This document shows, piece by piece, positions 45,011 to 53,960 of a DNA stretch of 59,219 bases. A model generated the notes under the pieces. It worked only from the letters and a program-made list of their open reading frames with translations. It ran no database searches and was not told the origin of the DNA. The stretch comes from Muribaculaceae bacterium (GTDB lineage Bacteria; Bacteroidota; Bacteroidia; Bacteroidales; Muribaculaceae), in assembly GCA_022509125.1 (NCBI GenBank), contig JAFLTU010000011.1, positions 1-59,219 on the forward strand, given 5' to 3'. How positions within the stretch are numbered: the first letter of the stretch is position 1; the number at the start of each line of letters is the position of its first letter. Made by a program: the position numbers and the translations under genes.

Positions 45011-46087
45011 ATGAGTGAAAAAAATATTATTGTTAATGCGACAGCTCTGCGTTCAGGAGGAGCTCTTTCCATCCTTAAACAATTCCTGGATAAAATCCCA
45101 CAAAATGATTATCATTGGGTTGTTTTCGTCAGCCCTGATGTTATCAATACCGAAAAGCTTAAAACAAATGTTAAAATCGAAGAAATTTTCGGTGTAACAT
45201 CTCTTCACAAAAGACTGTGGTGGGACTCAATCGGTTTAAAAAAATGGTTAAAGAATCACAATGTCCGACCAATCGCAACTATATCATTACAAAACACTGG
45301 ATTCAGAACTAATGTAAAAAATGTTCCAAATTTTATATACTATCATCAACCTTCTCCTTTTTATCCCTATTCTTGGAATCCTATAAGTAAATCAGAAAGG
45401 CATTTATGGTTTTACAAAAACATTTATCCTTTATTTGTTAAGCTTTTTCTAAAAAAGAATACTCAAATTCTTGTCCAATTAGATTTTATAAAGAAAGGCT
45501 TTCAAAAAAGATTTAATCATAATATAAATAATATTCATGTTTTCTCCCCTTCTTTTATAATCCCTCAAACAAACTCTTCACTCAATCTCTCTGATAAAAA
45601 TATTAATCTTTTTTATCCTTCTTCCAAGGTATTTTATAAAAATCATAATGTATTATTTAATGCATTACCCAAAGTTTCAAAACCCATCAAAGTTTATTTT
45701 ACTATTGACAATAACAATTTTTTAAATACAAGTCAAGATATAATTTTTTTGGGTTCTCAATCTTATGATAATGTATGCAAATATTACTATGCTTGTGATG
45801 CGGTTTTATTCCCGAGTTATATGGAAACTTTCGGTCTGCCTCTTCTCGAAGCAGCCTCATTAGGACTTCCTATCATTGCCGCCGATCTTCCTTATGCAAG
45901 AGAAGTTCTCAGAGGATATGAAGGTGTCACTTTTATTCCTCACGATGATCCTGAACTTTGGGCCAAGGCTATCAATAATCTGCAAAAAGACAAAAAATTC
46001 AAACCTTTTAATATAGAAAATCGTCCCGGTTGGACGGAATTATTTAACTTTGTATTTTCCAAAATTGAACACAATGTCAATATTTAA
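45011..46087 (+). CDS. Glycosyltransferase family 4 (GT-B)
   Basis: A 358-residue GT-B enzyme. The N-terminal domain has NATALRSGGALSILKQFL and the C-terminal domain VLFPSYMETFGLPLLEAASLGLP, with the Glu-containing motif (ETFG) and the DLPYAREVL block that binds the nucleotide sugar. Its 3' end overlaps the next gene by 14 nt. Composition is AT-rich in the middle, but the last 250 nt are less so, near the junction with the sugar-nucleotide genes. Confidence 0.9.
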   Translation: MSEKNIIVNATALRSGGALSILKQFLDKIPQNDYHWVVFVSPDVINTEKLKTNVKIEEIFGVTSLHKRLWWDSIGLKKWLKNHNVRPIATISLQNTGFRTNVKNVPNFIYYHQPSPFYPYSWNPISKSERHLWFYKNIYPLFVKLFLKKNTQILVQLDFIKKGFQKRFNHNINNIHVFSPSFIIPQTNSSLNLSDKNINLFYPSSKVFYKNHNVLFNALPKVSKPIKVYFTIDNNNFLNTSQDIIFLGSQSYDNVCKYYYACDAVLFPSYMETFGLPLLEAASLGLPIIAADLPYAREVLRGYEGVTFIPHDDPELWAKAINNLQKDKKFKPFNIENRPGWTELFNFVFSKIEHNVNI

Positions 46088-47147
46088 AGATAAAGTCTTG
46101 TTAATCACCGGAGGCACAGGCTCTTTCGGGAATGCCGTGCTTCGTCGTTTCCTTGATTCTGATATTAAGGAAATACGGATTTTCTCTCGTGATGAAAAAA
46201 AACAAGATGATATGCGCCATAGAATTCAGAATCCTAAGGTGAAATATTATATTGGGAACGTCCGTAATAAAGAATCTGTTGATGTAGCAATGCGAGGGGT
46301 CGACTACGTTTTCTCCGCCGCTGCCTTGAAACAAGTGCCGTCTTGTGAGTTTTTCCCTATGGAAGCAACCCGCACTAATGTTGAAGGAACTCACAACGTT
46401 CTTTTATCAGCTATAGAGCATGGGGTTAAAAACGTAGTGGTGTTGTCTACCGACAAAGCAGCATATCCTATCAATGCCATGGGAATATCAAAAGCATTGA
46501 TGGAAAAGGTGGCGATCGCAAAAGGACGAGAACTAGGAGAAGATGCAGAAACTACCATCTGTTGCACCAGGTATGGCAACGTGATGGCTTCTCGCGGCTC
46601 CGTTATCCCGTTATGGGTAGACCAAATGATGCAGGGAAAACCCATCACAATCACCGACCCCAACATGACGCGTTTCATGATGACCCTCGATGACGCCGTC
46701 GACCTCGTTATGTATGCTTTTGAACACGGCCATAATGGTGACCTTTTCGTTCAGAAAGCTCCCGCCGCCACTCTCGATACACTTGCCACCGCCCTGAAGG
46801 AGACTTACGCTAAAGTCGACCCTAAATATGCCGACACGGAGGTGAAGGTGATTGGTACACGCCACGGTGAAAAGCTTTATGAAACGCTCGTCACACGCGA
46901 AGAAATGGTCAAGGCCATCGACTGCGGCAACTATTTCCGCATCCCTTGCGATAGCCGCGACCTAAACTATGACAAGTATTTCAACGAAGGGGAAGGATCC
47001 CTGACCACTATTGATGACTACAACAGTCACAACACTAGGCGCCTTGACGTTGAGGAAATGAAAAAACTCCTTTTAAAACTAAACTTCGTGCAGGAAGACC
47101 TCGGATTGAAGGATAAGCAAAAGGTCACTGAGATTAGAAGCGAATAA
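46074..47147 (+). CDS. UDP-GlcNAc 4,6-dehydratase/5-epimerase (CapE/FnlA/WbvB type)
   Basis: A 357-residue SDR enzyme. ATG 46074 (MSIFKDKVLLITGGTGSFGN) is preferred to the TTG at 46050. GGTGSFG binds NAD(P); the active site reads STDKAAYPINAMGISKALME, with Met in place of the SDR Tyr as in this subgroup (MGxxK). It converts UDP-GlcNAc to a UDP-4-keto-6-deoxy-L-sugar, the first step toward UDP-L-FucNAc or UDP-L-QuiNAc. The two later enzymes of the pathway follow directly. GC content is near that of core genes. Confidence 0.93.
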   Translation: MSIFKDKVLLITGGTGSFGNAVLRRFLDSDIKEIRIFSRDEKKQDDMRHRIQNPKVKYYIGNVRNKESVDVAMRGVDYVFSAAALKQVPSCEFFPMEATRTNVEGTHNVLLSAIEHGVKNVVVLSTDKAAYPINAMGISKALMEKVAIAKGRELGEDAETTICCTRYGNVMASRGSVIPLWVDQMMQGKPITITDPNMTRFMMTLDDAVDLVMYAFEHGHNGDLFVQKAPAATLDTLATALKETYAKVDPKYADTEVKVIGTRHGEKLYETLVTREEMVKAIDCGNYFRIPCDSRDLNYDKYFNEGEGSLTTIDDYNSHNTRRLDVEEMKKLLLKLNFVQEDLGLKDKQKVTEIRSE

Positions 47148-47159
47148 TTTAAGGATATC

Positions 47160-48020
47160 ATGAAATTTTTAGTTCTCGGCTCTAATGGGATGGCCGGCCA
47201 TCTTATTGCTCTATACCTTCAGGAAAGAGGTTACGACGTCACAGGCTTTGCCAGACAAAAGTCGGGAATTCTTCAAAAATCTATTGTGGCGGATGCCTCC
47301 GATTTTGCCTCCCTTAAGTCTATAATTGAAGAGGGCAAATTTGACGTCATTATAAATTGTATCGGCCTACTTAATCAATTCGCTGAAAATAATAAGACCG
47401 ATGCTATTCTTTTAAATAGCTGGCTGCCTCATTTCTTAGCCGACTCAGCTAAAAAAGTTGGCGCTTACGTTATCCACATGAGCACAGATTGCGTCTTCTC
47501 CGGTAAAAACGGTAATTACACTGAGGCCGATTTCCCCGATGGAAAATCTTTTTATGACAGAACGAAAGCTTTGGGAGAACTTAATGATGACGCAAATTTA
47601 ACTTTAAGAAACTCTATCGTAGGCCCCGACATTAAAAAAAATGGCATAGGATTGCTAAATTGGTTTATGCAGCAATCAAGCGAAGTTAATGGTTTCACGA
47701 AGGCTATATGGACCGGTCAAACCACCCTTCAATTGGCTAAAACCATGGAGACGGCTGCAAAAGAACGGCCTACCGGCCTTGTTAATGCCGTGCCACCCTT
47801 TTCTATTAATAAATATGAGCTACTAAAGCTTTTTAACAAATATATCCGTAAAGAAAAGGTTAAAATCAATCCCGTAGAGGGCTGGAATATTGACAAATCT
47901 CTTATAAGAACCAACTTCAATCTTCAACTGCAAATCCCCGATTATGAGCTGATGATTGCCCAACTCGCCGATTGGATCGACCAACATAAAAATTTGTATC
48001 CCCACTATAATCTGAATTAA
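47160..48020 (+). CDS. RmlD-like SDR reductase for the UDP-L-amino-deoxysugar pathway
   Basis: A 286-residue reductase with LGSNGMAGHL at the N-terminus, MSTDCVFSG and FYDRTKALGE (the Tyr-xxx-Lys active pair), and a short C-terminus. It resembles RmlD and WbvR. The CapF/FnlB reductases of L-FucNAc synthesis usually carry an extra cupin domain (about 370 residues), which is absent here. That difference favours a WbvR-like 4-keto reductase and hence UDP-L-QuiNAc or a related sugar, rather than UDP-L-FucNAc. 12-nt spacing from the dehydratase. Confidence 0.88.
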   Translation: MKFLVLGSNGMAGHLIALYLQERGYDVTGFARQKSGILQKSIVADASDFASLKSIIEEGKFDVIINCIGLLNQFAENNKTDAILLNSWLPHFLADSAKKVGAYVIHMSTDCVFSGKNGNYTEADFPDGKSFYDRTKALGELNDDANLTLRNSIVGPDIKKNGIGLLNWFMQQSSEVNGFTKAIWTGQTTLQLAKTMETAAKERPTGLVNAVPPFSINKYELLKLFNKYIRKEKVKINPVEGWNIDKSLIRTNFNLQLQIPDYELMIAQLADWIDQHKNLYPHYNLN

Positions 48021-48031
48021 TTTTAAGATTA

Positions 48032-49159
48032 ATGAGAAAATTAAAGTTAATGACCATTGTCGGTACTCGACCTGAAATAATCAAAATGTCTGAGATTATT
48101 AAGAAGGCCGACATTTTTTTTGACCATATTTTAGTACACACCGGTCAAAACTATGATTACACTCTTAACGAAGTGTTTTTTAATGACCTGGGGATAAAAA
48201 AACCTGATTACTATTTGGGGGTAGTTGGTGAGAACCTTGGACAAACAATGGGTAACGTCCTTGCGCGTTCCTATGAATTGATGACGCAAGTTAAACCTGA
48301 CGCATTGATTGTATTAGGAGATACAAATTCTTGTCTTTGTGTCATATCCGCAAAAAGACTTAAAATCCCAGTTTTCCACATGGAGGCCGGGAATCGTTGT
48401 AAAGATGAGAATCTCCCAGAAGAAGTAATAAGAAGAATCGTAGACGTCACAAGTGATGTAAACCTTTGTTATAGCGAGCATGCTAGAAGATTTATACTTG
48501 ATACTGGTGTTAGACCTGAATACACTTATGTAGTTGGGTCTCCAATGGCAGAGGTTCTCATTAATTATAAAAAGGAAATCGAGGAAAGTCTTATTCTTCA
48601 AGATTTAAAGCTTTCTCCAAAAAATTATATTCTTTTATCAGCTCACCGAGAGGAAAATATTGATATAGAAAAAAATTTCTTTTCTTTGATGAATGCAATT
48701 AATTATATGGCTCAATTTTATAATATGCCAGTTTTATATTCATGTCATCCAAGATCCGAAAAAATTATAAAAGAAAGAAATTTTACTTTCGATAGTAGAG
48801 TAATTCAACATAAACCCTTAGGTTTCTTTGACTATAACAAATTACAAAAAAATGCATTTTGTGTAGTCTCTGATTCCGGGACTCTTCCCGAAGAAAGTGC
48901 TCATTTACATTTTCCTGCTGTTTCCATAAGGACTTCTACAGAACGTCCGGAAGCGATTGATAGCGGAGTTTTTGTAATAGGGTCTATTTCATCGGAGAGC
49001 ATTTGTCAAGCCGTTGACATGGCTGTCTCTTTGCAAGATAAAGGATTTATTCCTTCCCCAGTGCAAGCTTATGAGGATGAAAATGTATCGGCAAAAGTTA
49101 TTAGAATTATTCAATCTTACACCAATCTTATCAATAGGATGATATGGCGAAAAGATTAA
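48032..49159 (+). CDS. UDP-N-acetylglucosamine 2-epimerase-type enzyme (CapG/FnlC/WbvD)
   Basis: A 375-residue GT-B-fold epimerase of the WecB group: TIVGTRPEIIKMSEII at the N-terminus, VLGDTNSCL, HMEAGNRCKDENLPEE, LLSAHREENID, and VSDSGTLPEESAHL for the UDP site. The ENLPEEV variant is typical of FnlC/WbjD/WbvD enzymes acting on the 6-deoxy intermediates instead of plain UDP-GlcNAc. It performs the final C2 epimerisation. It overlaps the next gene by 16 nt. Confidence 0.93.
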   Translation: MRKLKLMTIVGTRPEIIKMSEIIKKADIFFDHILVHTGQNYDYTLNEVFFNDLGIKKPDYYLGVVGENLGQTMGNVLARSYELMTQVKPDALIVLGDTNSCLCVISAKRLKIPVFHMEAGNRCKDENLPEEVIRRIVDVTSDVNLCYSEHARRFILDTGVRPEYTYVVGSPMAEVLINYKKEIEESLILQDLKLSPKNYILLSAHREENIDIEKNFFSLMNAINYMAQFYNMPVLYSCHPRSEKIIKERNFTFDSRVIQHKPLGFFDYNKLQKNAFCVVSDSGTLPEESAHLHFPAVSIRTSTERPEAIDSGVFVIGSISSESICQAVDMAVSLQDKGFIPSPVQAYEDENVSAKVIRIIQSYTNLINRMIWRKD

Positions 49160-50358
49160 AAGCTCTAATTCTAACAAATCATTTCTATCCTGAAAATTTC
49201 AAATGCAACGATATTGCATTTGAACTTCAGAGACGAGGATATGATGTATCTGTAATGACTCCTATACCAGATTACCCAAAGGGGAAATTCTACGAAGGTT
49301 ATGGAATTCTAAAAAAAAGATATGAAGTAATCAAAGGAGTAAAGATCCATCGTTCTTTCCTCATTCCGAGAGGAAATGGTAAGGGATTTCGACTTATTTT
49401 AAATTATTTATCCAATACTATTTTTTCTACACTTAAAGGAATTTATTTTGCTTTCTTTAAAGATTACGATTTTGTTTTAGTGCATGAGACTTCACCAATA
49501 TTTGTAGGTATTCCTGCTACTATCATAAAAAAAGTCCAGAAAATCCCAATGTATTCTTGGATTCTGGATCTTTGGCCGGAAAGCCTTACTGCCGCAAGCA
49601 ACATTGATAATAAGTTCATTTATAATTCTATATTAAAAATAACTAAATGGATTTATAAAAACAGCAATAAAATTCTTATTGGGTCTAAAGGCTTTGAAAA
49701 ATCTATTTGCGAAAAAGGAAATTTCAAAAAGAAAATAGTTTACTTTCCTAACTGGGTTGAAAATGTTTTTAAAAGTTCCCCTAAAGAACCAAAACAAAAA
49801 CTTCCAGAGGGCTTCAATGTAATGGTTGCTGGGAATATGGGTGACGCTCAAGACCTCCCTCATGTTTTAAACGCTTTTCTTAAACTTAAGGATAAAAATA
49901 TTAATCTTATTCTTGTAGGAGACGGACGCAAAAAAGATTTCGTTGAAAAATTTATCAATGACAATGATTTAAACAATGTCTTTCTTCTAGGTTCATTTCC
50001 ACCTGATGAAATGCCTTCACTTTTTCAACAAGCAGATCTTTTGTTTATGGCCTTAACCAATAACGCCATTTTTTCTATAACAGTGCCATCGCGAATTCAA
50101 GCTTATATGTCATCTGGAAAACCCATTGTAGCTATGATAAATGGAGAAGGCGCAGCTCTTATCCATGCTGCAGATTGTGGGTGGAGTGTTGATTCGGAAG
50201 ACTCTGACGCCTTGGCTAATCTTCTCTTGAACCTTTCTAAAGAAAATCCTGAAATCCTTCACCAAAAGGGAGCAAATGGGAAAAAATTCAGCGAAGACCA
50301 TTTCGATTTCAAAAAAAGTATGGATAAACTCGAAGCCCTTATCTCTCAAGGTAAATAA
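49144..50358 (+). CDS. Glycosyltransferase family 4, WbuB-like
   Basis: A 404-residue GT-B enzyme. The opening LILTNHFYPENFKCNDIAFELQ split by the family turn, VMTPIPDYPKGKFYEGYG, SWILDLWPESL and the C-terminal GEGAALIHAADCGW are those of WbuB-like enzymes, which in E. coli O26 transfer L-FucNAc. Position directly behind the L-amino-sugar genes fits transfer of that sugar, possibly early in repeat-unit assembly. Translational coupling to the epimerase through the 16-nt overlap. Confidence 0.9.
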   Translation: MAKRLKALILTNHFYPENFKCNDIAFELQRRGYDVSVMTPIPDYPKGKFYEGYGILKKRYEVIKGVKIHRSFLIPRGNGKGFRLILNYLSNTIFSTLKGIYFAFFKDYDFVLVHETSPIFVGIPATIIKKVQKIPMYSWILDLWPESLTAASNIDNKFIYNSILKITKWIYKNSNKILIGSKGFEKSICEKGNFKKKIVYFPNWVENVFKSSPKEPKQKLPEGFNVMVAGNMGDAQDLPHVLNAFLKLKDKNINLILVGDGRKKDFVEKFINDNDLNNVFLLGSFPPDEMPSLFQQADLLFMALTNNAIFSITVPSRIQAYMSSGKPIVAMINGEGAALIHAADCGWSVDSEDSDALANLLLNLSKENPEILHQKGANGKKFSEDHFDFKKSMDKLEALISQGK

Positions 50359-50370
50359 AGAAATTCATAA

Positions 50371-50410
50371 GGAGAACTTGCACTCTCCATCTTTGTTGCT
50401 TTTTTCTCCT
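50371..50410 (+). terminator. Possible terminator after the WbuB-like gene
   Basis: Short stem GGAGA (50371-50375) with TCTCC (50384-50388) and a T-rich stretch ending in TTTTTTCTCC. The stem is only 5 bp, so termination would be partial. Confidence 0.35.
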
Positions 50411-50474
50411 GGAACTTCTTTTTTCCTGAATTCCATTTAATTCATAACTCTAAACTTTCCTTATCAATCTTTCC

Positions 50475-50750
50475 ATGTATATTGATCCTGAAATTCTGAC
50501 CCTCTTCCTCTGTCTTGACTTGGCCATCCTTGGGTTCGTGATAACCCTCGACCTGGCTCTTTATGCTATCAAGTCGGCTGATTCTAACCGATCGGATCCC
50601 GACCGGTCTCCATTCCTCGATGCCGATGGCGACCACTCCTACTATGAACGTTCACTCATCCAAAAGAAATCTTTTCTACGTAAAAACCCGGGAGTGCCTC
50701 TCCGAACCATAACACGTCTCTTCCGAAATCTCCTTCATCTCCATGAATAA
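50475..50750 (+). CDS. Small putative membrane protein
   Basis: A 91-residue reading frame with ATG 50475: one hydrophobic segment (about 8-32, [18 protein letters not shown]) followed by a charged Asp/Ser/Arg-rich tail. It overlaps the fcl start by 8 nt, as expected for a coupled gene, and its codon use is like that of core genes. No family recognised. It could be a chance frame; the overlap with fcl and the otherwise empty interval favour a real gene. Confidence 0.45.
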   Translation: MYIDPEILTLFLCLDLAILGFVITLDLALYAIKSADSNRSDPDRSPFLDADGDHSYYERSLIQKKSFLRKNPGVPLRTITRLFRNLLHLHE

Positions 50751-51696
50751 AGATTCCAAAATATTCGTAGCCGGCCATCGTGGGATGGTCGGTTCTGCTA
50801 TTGTTCGCGAACTACAAAAGCAGGGTTACACCAACATCATAACGAGAACCCACTCAGAGCTCGATTTAACCGATCAGGTAGCCGTAAATCATTTCTTCTC
50901 AACTGAAAAACCCGAATACGTTTTCCTTGCGGCAGCTAAGGTGGGAGGTATAATGGCCAATTCAAAGGCCCCGGCCGATTTCATGTATCAAAACATGATG
51001 CTTGAAATGAACACTATCCATGCCGCCTGGAAATCCGGCGTCAAAAAACTCCTCTTTTTGGGGTCATCATGCATCTATCCCCGCCTCGCTCCTCAGCCGA
51101 TGCCTGAATCTTGCCTCCTGACATCCTCTCTGGAACCTACCAACGAGGCATACGCCCTCGCTAAAATCTCGGGTCTGAAATATTGCGAATATCTCAACCG
51201 TCAATACGGCACTGACTTCATTTCCGTGATGCCTACCAATCTCTATGGCCCTAACGACAACTACCATCCCGAGAATTCCCATGTGCTCCCGGCTCTAATC
51301 CGACGCTTCCACGAGGCCAAAATCTCAGGTGCAGAAGCCGTCACTTGCTGGGGTGACGGATCACCCTTGCGTGAATTCCTTTATGTAGACGACCTCGCCA
51401 ATCTTTGCGTTTTTCTGATGAATAACTATTCCGGCAACGAAACTGTCAATGCCGGAACCGGAAAAGAGATAACAATAAAAGACCTGACTCGTCTCGTTGC
51501 AGATATCGTGGGTTATAAGGGCAAAATCGAGTGGGACACCTCCAAACCTAACGGCACTCCCAGAAAACTCCTCGACGTCTCTAAAGCCGCTTCTCTCGGC
51601 TGGACCTATTCCACCGAACTCCCCGAAGGAATCCAACTCGCTTACCAAGATTTTTGCTTCACGCAGACCCCTCCAATAGAAGCTACATCTGAATAA
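50743..51696 (+). CDS. fcl: GDP-L-fucose synthase
   Basis: A 317-residue SDR enzyme. [10 protein letters not shown] at the N-terminus binds [17 protein letters not shown] and [13 protein letters not shown] (Tyr-xxx-Lys pair) are characteristic, as is [22 protein letters not shown]. It converts GDP-4-keto-6-deoxymannose to GDP-L-fucose. Its usual partner gmd is not next to it; gmd must lie elsewhere if the pathway runs. GC-rich codon use like core genes, so it may be a chromosomal gene at the border of the variable locus. Confidence 0.96.
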   Translation: MNKDSKIFVAGHRGMVGSAIVRELQKQGYTNIITRTHSELDLTDQVAVNHFFSTEKPEYVFLAAAKVGGIMANSKAPADFMYQNMMLEMNTIHAAWKSGVKKLLFLGSSCIYPRLAPQPMPESCLLTSSLEPTNEAYALAKISGLKYCEYLNRQYGTDFISVMPTNLYGPNDNYHPENSHVLPALIRRFHEAKISGAEAVTCWGDGSPLREFLYVDDLANLCVFLMNNYSGNETVNAGTGKEITIKDLTRLVADIVGYKGKIEWDTSKPNGTPRKLLDVSKAASLGWTYSTELPEGIQLAYQDFCFTQTPPIEATSE

Positions 51697-51698
51697 AC

Positions 51699-52445
51699 AT
51701 GAGTTTTAAGGGTTTTCTGCAAAGGATAACAAACACCACCTTCTCCCGGCAAGGGGCCGCGGCATGGGGATGGGGACTGCTTGACCTAATCTACCCTCCT
51801 GAGTGTCATGTTTGTGAGTCGTCCCTTAGCCCTCATGAACGATTCATTTGCTCTTCTTGCATAGAAAACCTCCCTCGAACCGGCTATCACCGTAATTTCC
51901 GGAATCCTATGGAGGCTCGGTTTGCCGGACATTTCCCTTTTATCACCGCTACAGGCCATTTCTTCTATTCCAGGGATTCTTCGCTCGCCCAACTTATCCA
52001 GGACATGAAATATCGCGGGTTCCCCTCAATAGGAAATCTTCTGGGGGAAATTGCCGGAAAAGAACTTTTCATTTCCGGTTTCCTTAACGATATAGATACT
52101 ATAGTCCCTCTTCCGATGCATTTTCTTAAAAAGGCAAAGAGAGGCTACAACCAAACAGACCGTATCGCGGCCGGCATTTCAAAAGCTACAGGCATACCTG
52201 TGGTCGATGCACTAAAAATGGTGAGGCAACGAAAAACTCAAACAGCCCTTACAGGTGCCCAACGTATTGAAAATGCTAAAAATCTTTTTGAGCATAAAGA
52301 GGGTATCGACCTCAACGGAAAAGGAGTGCTGTTGGTAGACGATATTTGCACAACCGGCACAACCATGTCTTCGGCAGGCAAAGCTCTCACAGATGCGTTC
52401 CCCTCAATTCGCCTCTATCTATTCTCCTTAGGAGTAACTTTCTGA
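51699..52445 (+). CDS. comF: ComF-family phosphoribosyltransferase-like protein
   Basis: A 248-residue protein. The N-terminal zinc ribbon has Cys36, Cys39, Cys51 and Cys54 (CHVC, CSSC), and the C-terminal PRTase domain has the PRPP-binding VLLVDDICTTGTT near residue 210. ComF/GntX proteins are linked to DNA uptake or nucleotide salvage; the role in Bacteroidetes is not settled. It begins 2 nt after fcl and converges on recX. Confidence 0.93.
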   Translation: MSFKGFLQRITNTTFSRQGAAAWGWGLLDLIYPPECHVCESSLSPHERFICSSCIENLPRTGYHRNFRNPMEARFAGHFPFITATGHFFYSRDSSLAQLIQDMKYRGFPSIGNLLGEIAGKELFISGFLNDIDTIVPLPMHFLKKAKRGYNQTDRIAAGISKATGIPVVDALKMVRQRKTQTALTGAQRIENAKNLFEHKEGIDLNGKGVLLVDDICTTGTTMSSAGKALTDAFPSIRLYLFSLGVTF

Positions 52446-52509
52446 TTAGAGTCTTCCTATTAAAACTAACTTAATCCCCCTCCCGGCTAAGTTAGGGACA
52501 GGAGGTGGG

Positions 52510-53001
52510 TCAGGATCCGGAGTCAAGATTTTGGTCTCTCAGCCTCTTCCCAATCGCTCCCCCGGGAAAACCCCTTCCAATAAGATATCGATAAATCTTC
52601 TGGTTATCCTCAAAGGTTAGCTCCCCCTCTATTCTTAGGCTTCTCAATTTCGCTCTATAACTCCTCTCCAAACCATCTTTCCAAACCCCTTTCTCTACTC
52701 CATTCAAGGCTTCGGTTATTACCGGGGCCTTTATTTTTTTCTTGAACAACTCGGCCCGGATCTTGGCCGGACCCCATGCAGAAAACCGGGCTTTGTCGTT
52801 GGCGTAACTTCTCGCAAATCGGTTGTCGTCAACAAATCTCCCCTCCCTCAGGCGCTCGATAATCTCCCGACGGTCGGCCGCACTGATTTTCCAGTAGAAA
52901 AGCTTCCTCTCCAAGTCGCTCTCGCATTGCTCGCTTCGGCTGCATAGCCCTTCAAGCCGGCTCAACGCCTCCTCCTTTGTTATCTCTTTTTTGCTCCTCA
53001 T
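52510..53001 (-). CDS. recX: RecX regulatory protein
   Basis: A 163-residue basic helical protein; ATG 53001 is used, since the frame one codon upstream begins with TTG. Features: SRSEQCESDLERKLFYW, RFVDDNRFARSYANDKARFSAWGPAKIRAEL, and a final IYRYLIGRGFPGGAI. RecX binds and inhibits RecA filaments. The usual three-helix repeats are present, and the length is standard. No recA nearby. Confidence 0.92.
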   Translation of the reverse strand: MRSKKEITKEEALSRLEGLCSRSEQCESDLERKLFYWKISAADRREIIERLREGRFVDDNRFARSYANDKARFSAWGPAKIRAELFKKKIKAPVITEALNGVEKGVWKDGLERSYRAKLRSLRIEGELTFEDNQKIYRYLIGRGFPGGAIGKRLRDQNLDSGS

Positions 53002-53082
53002 CAAGGTTTTCTACTTTTTGAAAGATTTATGTGACAAATTCATCTATCCCTCTAATTCCTCATTTCTATGATACATTCGGTC

Positions 53083-53931
53083 TCAATTTTTCACACAGGA
53101 TAAAAACCTCTCATTCCCGAAGCTGTCTCTTATCAATCTAACATCCTCAAATCCCATCCTTTCAATCATTTCCTTTAGTTCCAGGGCTTTCAACGGGTTG
53201 ATCTCAAAATAAAGTCTACCTCCCTTTCGGAGCCGTTTTATCGCTATTTCCCCTATTCTCCTATAGAAAACAAGCGGATCTTCGTCCCTCACAAACAAAG
53301 CTTCGTGAGGTTCATAATCCAGAACATTCCGTTCCATTGTCAATGCCTCCCGGTCCATCACGTATGGTGGGTTCGAAACGATTATATCCCACATTTCTTC
53401 ACCTCTGAGCCAGTCCTCTCCCATAATATCCCCTTCCCTTATCTCTACCCTGGTCCGGAGCTTCTTTGCATTCTCCTTGGCTATCTCCACAGCCGTCTCA
53501 GAAATATCCAGAGCCGTCACTTTGGAAAAGGGAAGGTTACGGGCCAACGCTATGGCGATGCAGCCGCTCCCTGTGCATAAATCCAACACCCTTAAATCGT
53601 CCTTCCCCTTGTTTTCATCTATTATAAGATCTACCAACTCTTCGGTCTCCTGTCGGGGTATCAAAACTCCGGGCTTAACATCCAGCTCCATACCATAAAA
53701 GCGGGCCTCGCCCGTGATATATTGAATCGGCTCCCAGGCTTCCAATCTTTTCAGGATTTTTTCAATCTCTCCCTTCACAAAAGGCGACAATTCATCCTCC
53801 CGATGTATCAGCATGTCGGTGAGATTCCATCCCTTCACATAATGAAAGATGAGCCGGATGATAGCATCCGACTCTCCTTTTCCATACATAGGCTCCAAAG
53901 CCTCTCTCAGTTTCTTCAGTGTTTCCTTCAT
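53083..53931 (-). CDS. prmC: Peptide chain release factor N5-glutamine methyltransferase
   Basis: A 282-residue SAM-dependent methyltransferase. The frame extends to a TTG at 53946; ATG 53931 is used. Motifs: DLCTGSGCIA (117-126) for SAM and NPPY (187-190), the signature of N-methyltransferases acting on Gln or Asn. PrmC methylates the GGQ glutamine of release factors RF1 and RF2 to improve termination. It lies 78 nt from recX on the same strand. Confidence 0.95.
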   Translation of the reverse strand: MKETLKKLREALEPMYGKGESDAIIRLIFHYVKGWNLTDMLIHREDELSPFVKGEIEKILKRLEAWEPIQYITGEARFYGMELDVKPGVLIPRQETEELVDLIIDENKGKDDLRVLDLCTGSGCIAIALARNLPFSKVTALDISETAVEIAKENAKKLRTRVEIREGDIMGEDWLRGEEMWDIIVSNPPYVMDREALTMERNVLDYEPHEALFVRDEDPLVFYRRIGEIAIKRLRKGGRLYFEINPLKALELKEMIERMGFEDVRLIRDSFGNERFLSCVKN

Positions 53932-53960
53932 AATCTCTATTTCCAAGTGCCAAGTGCCAT

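Noticed and set aside
52472-52517. Possible short palindromic repeat between comF and recX (C-rich, CTAAGTTAG, G-rich)
   Set aside because: The centre CTAAGTTAG is only loosely symmetrical, and no second copy was found in the window, so it is not listed as a repeat.
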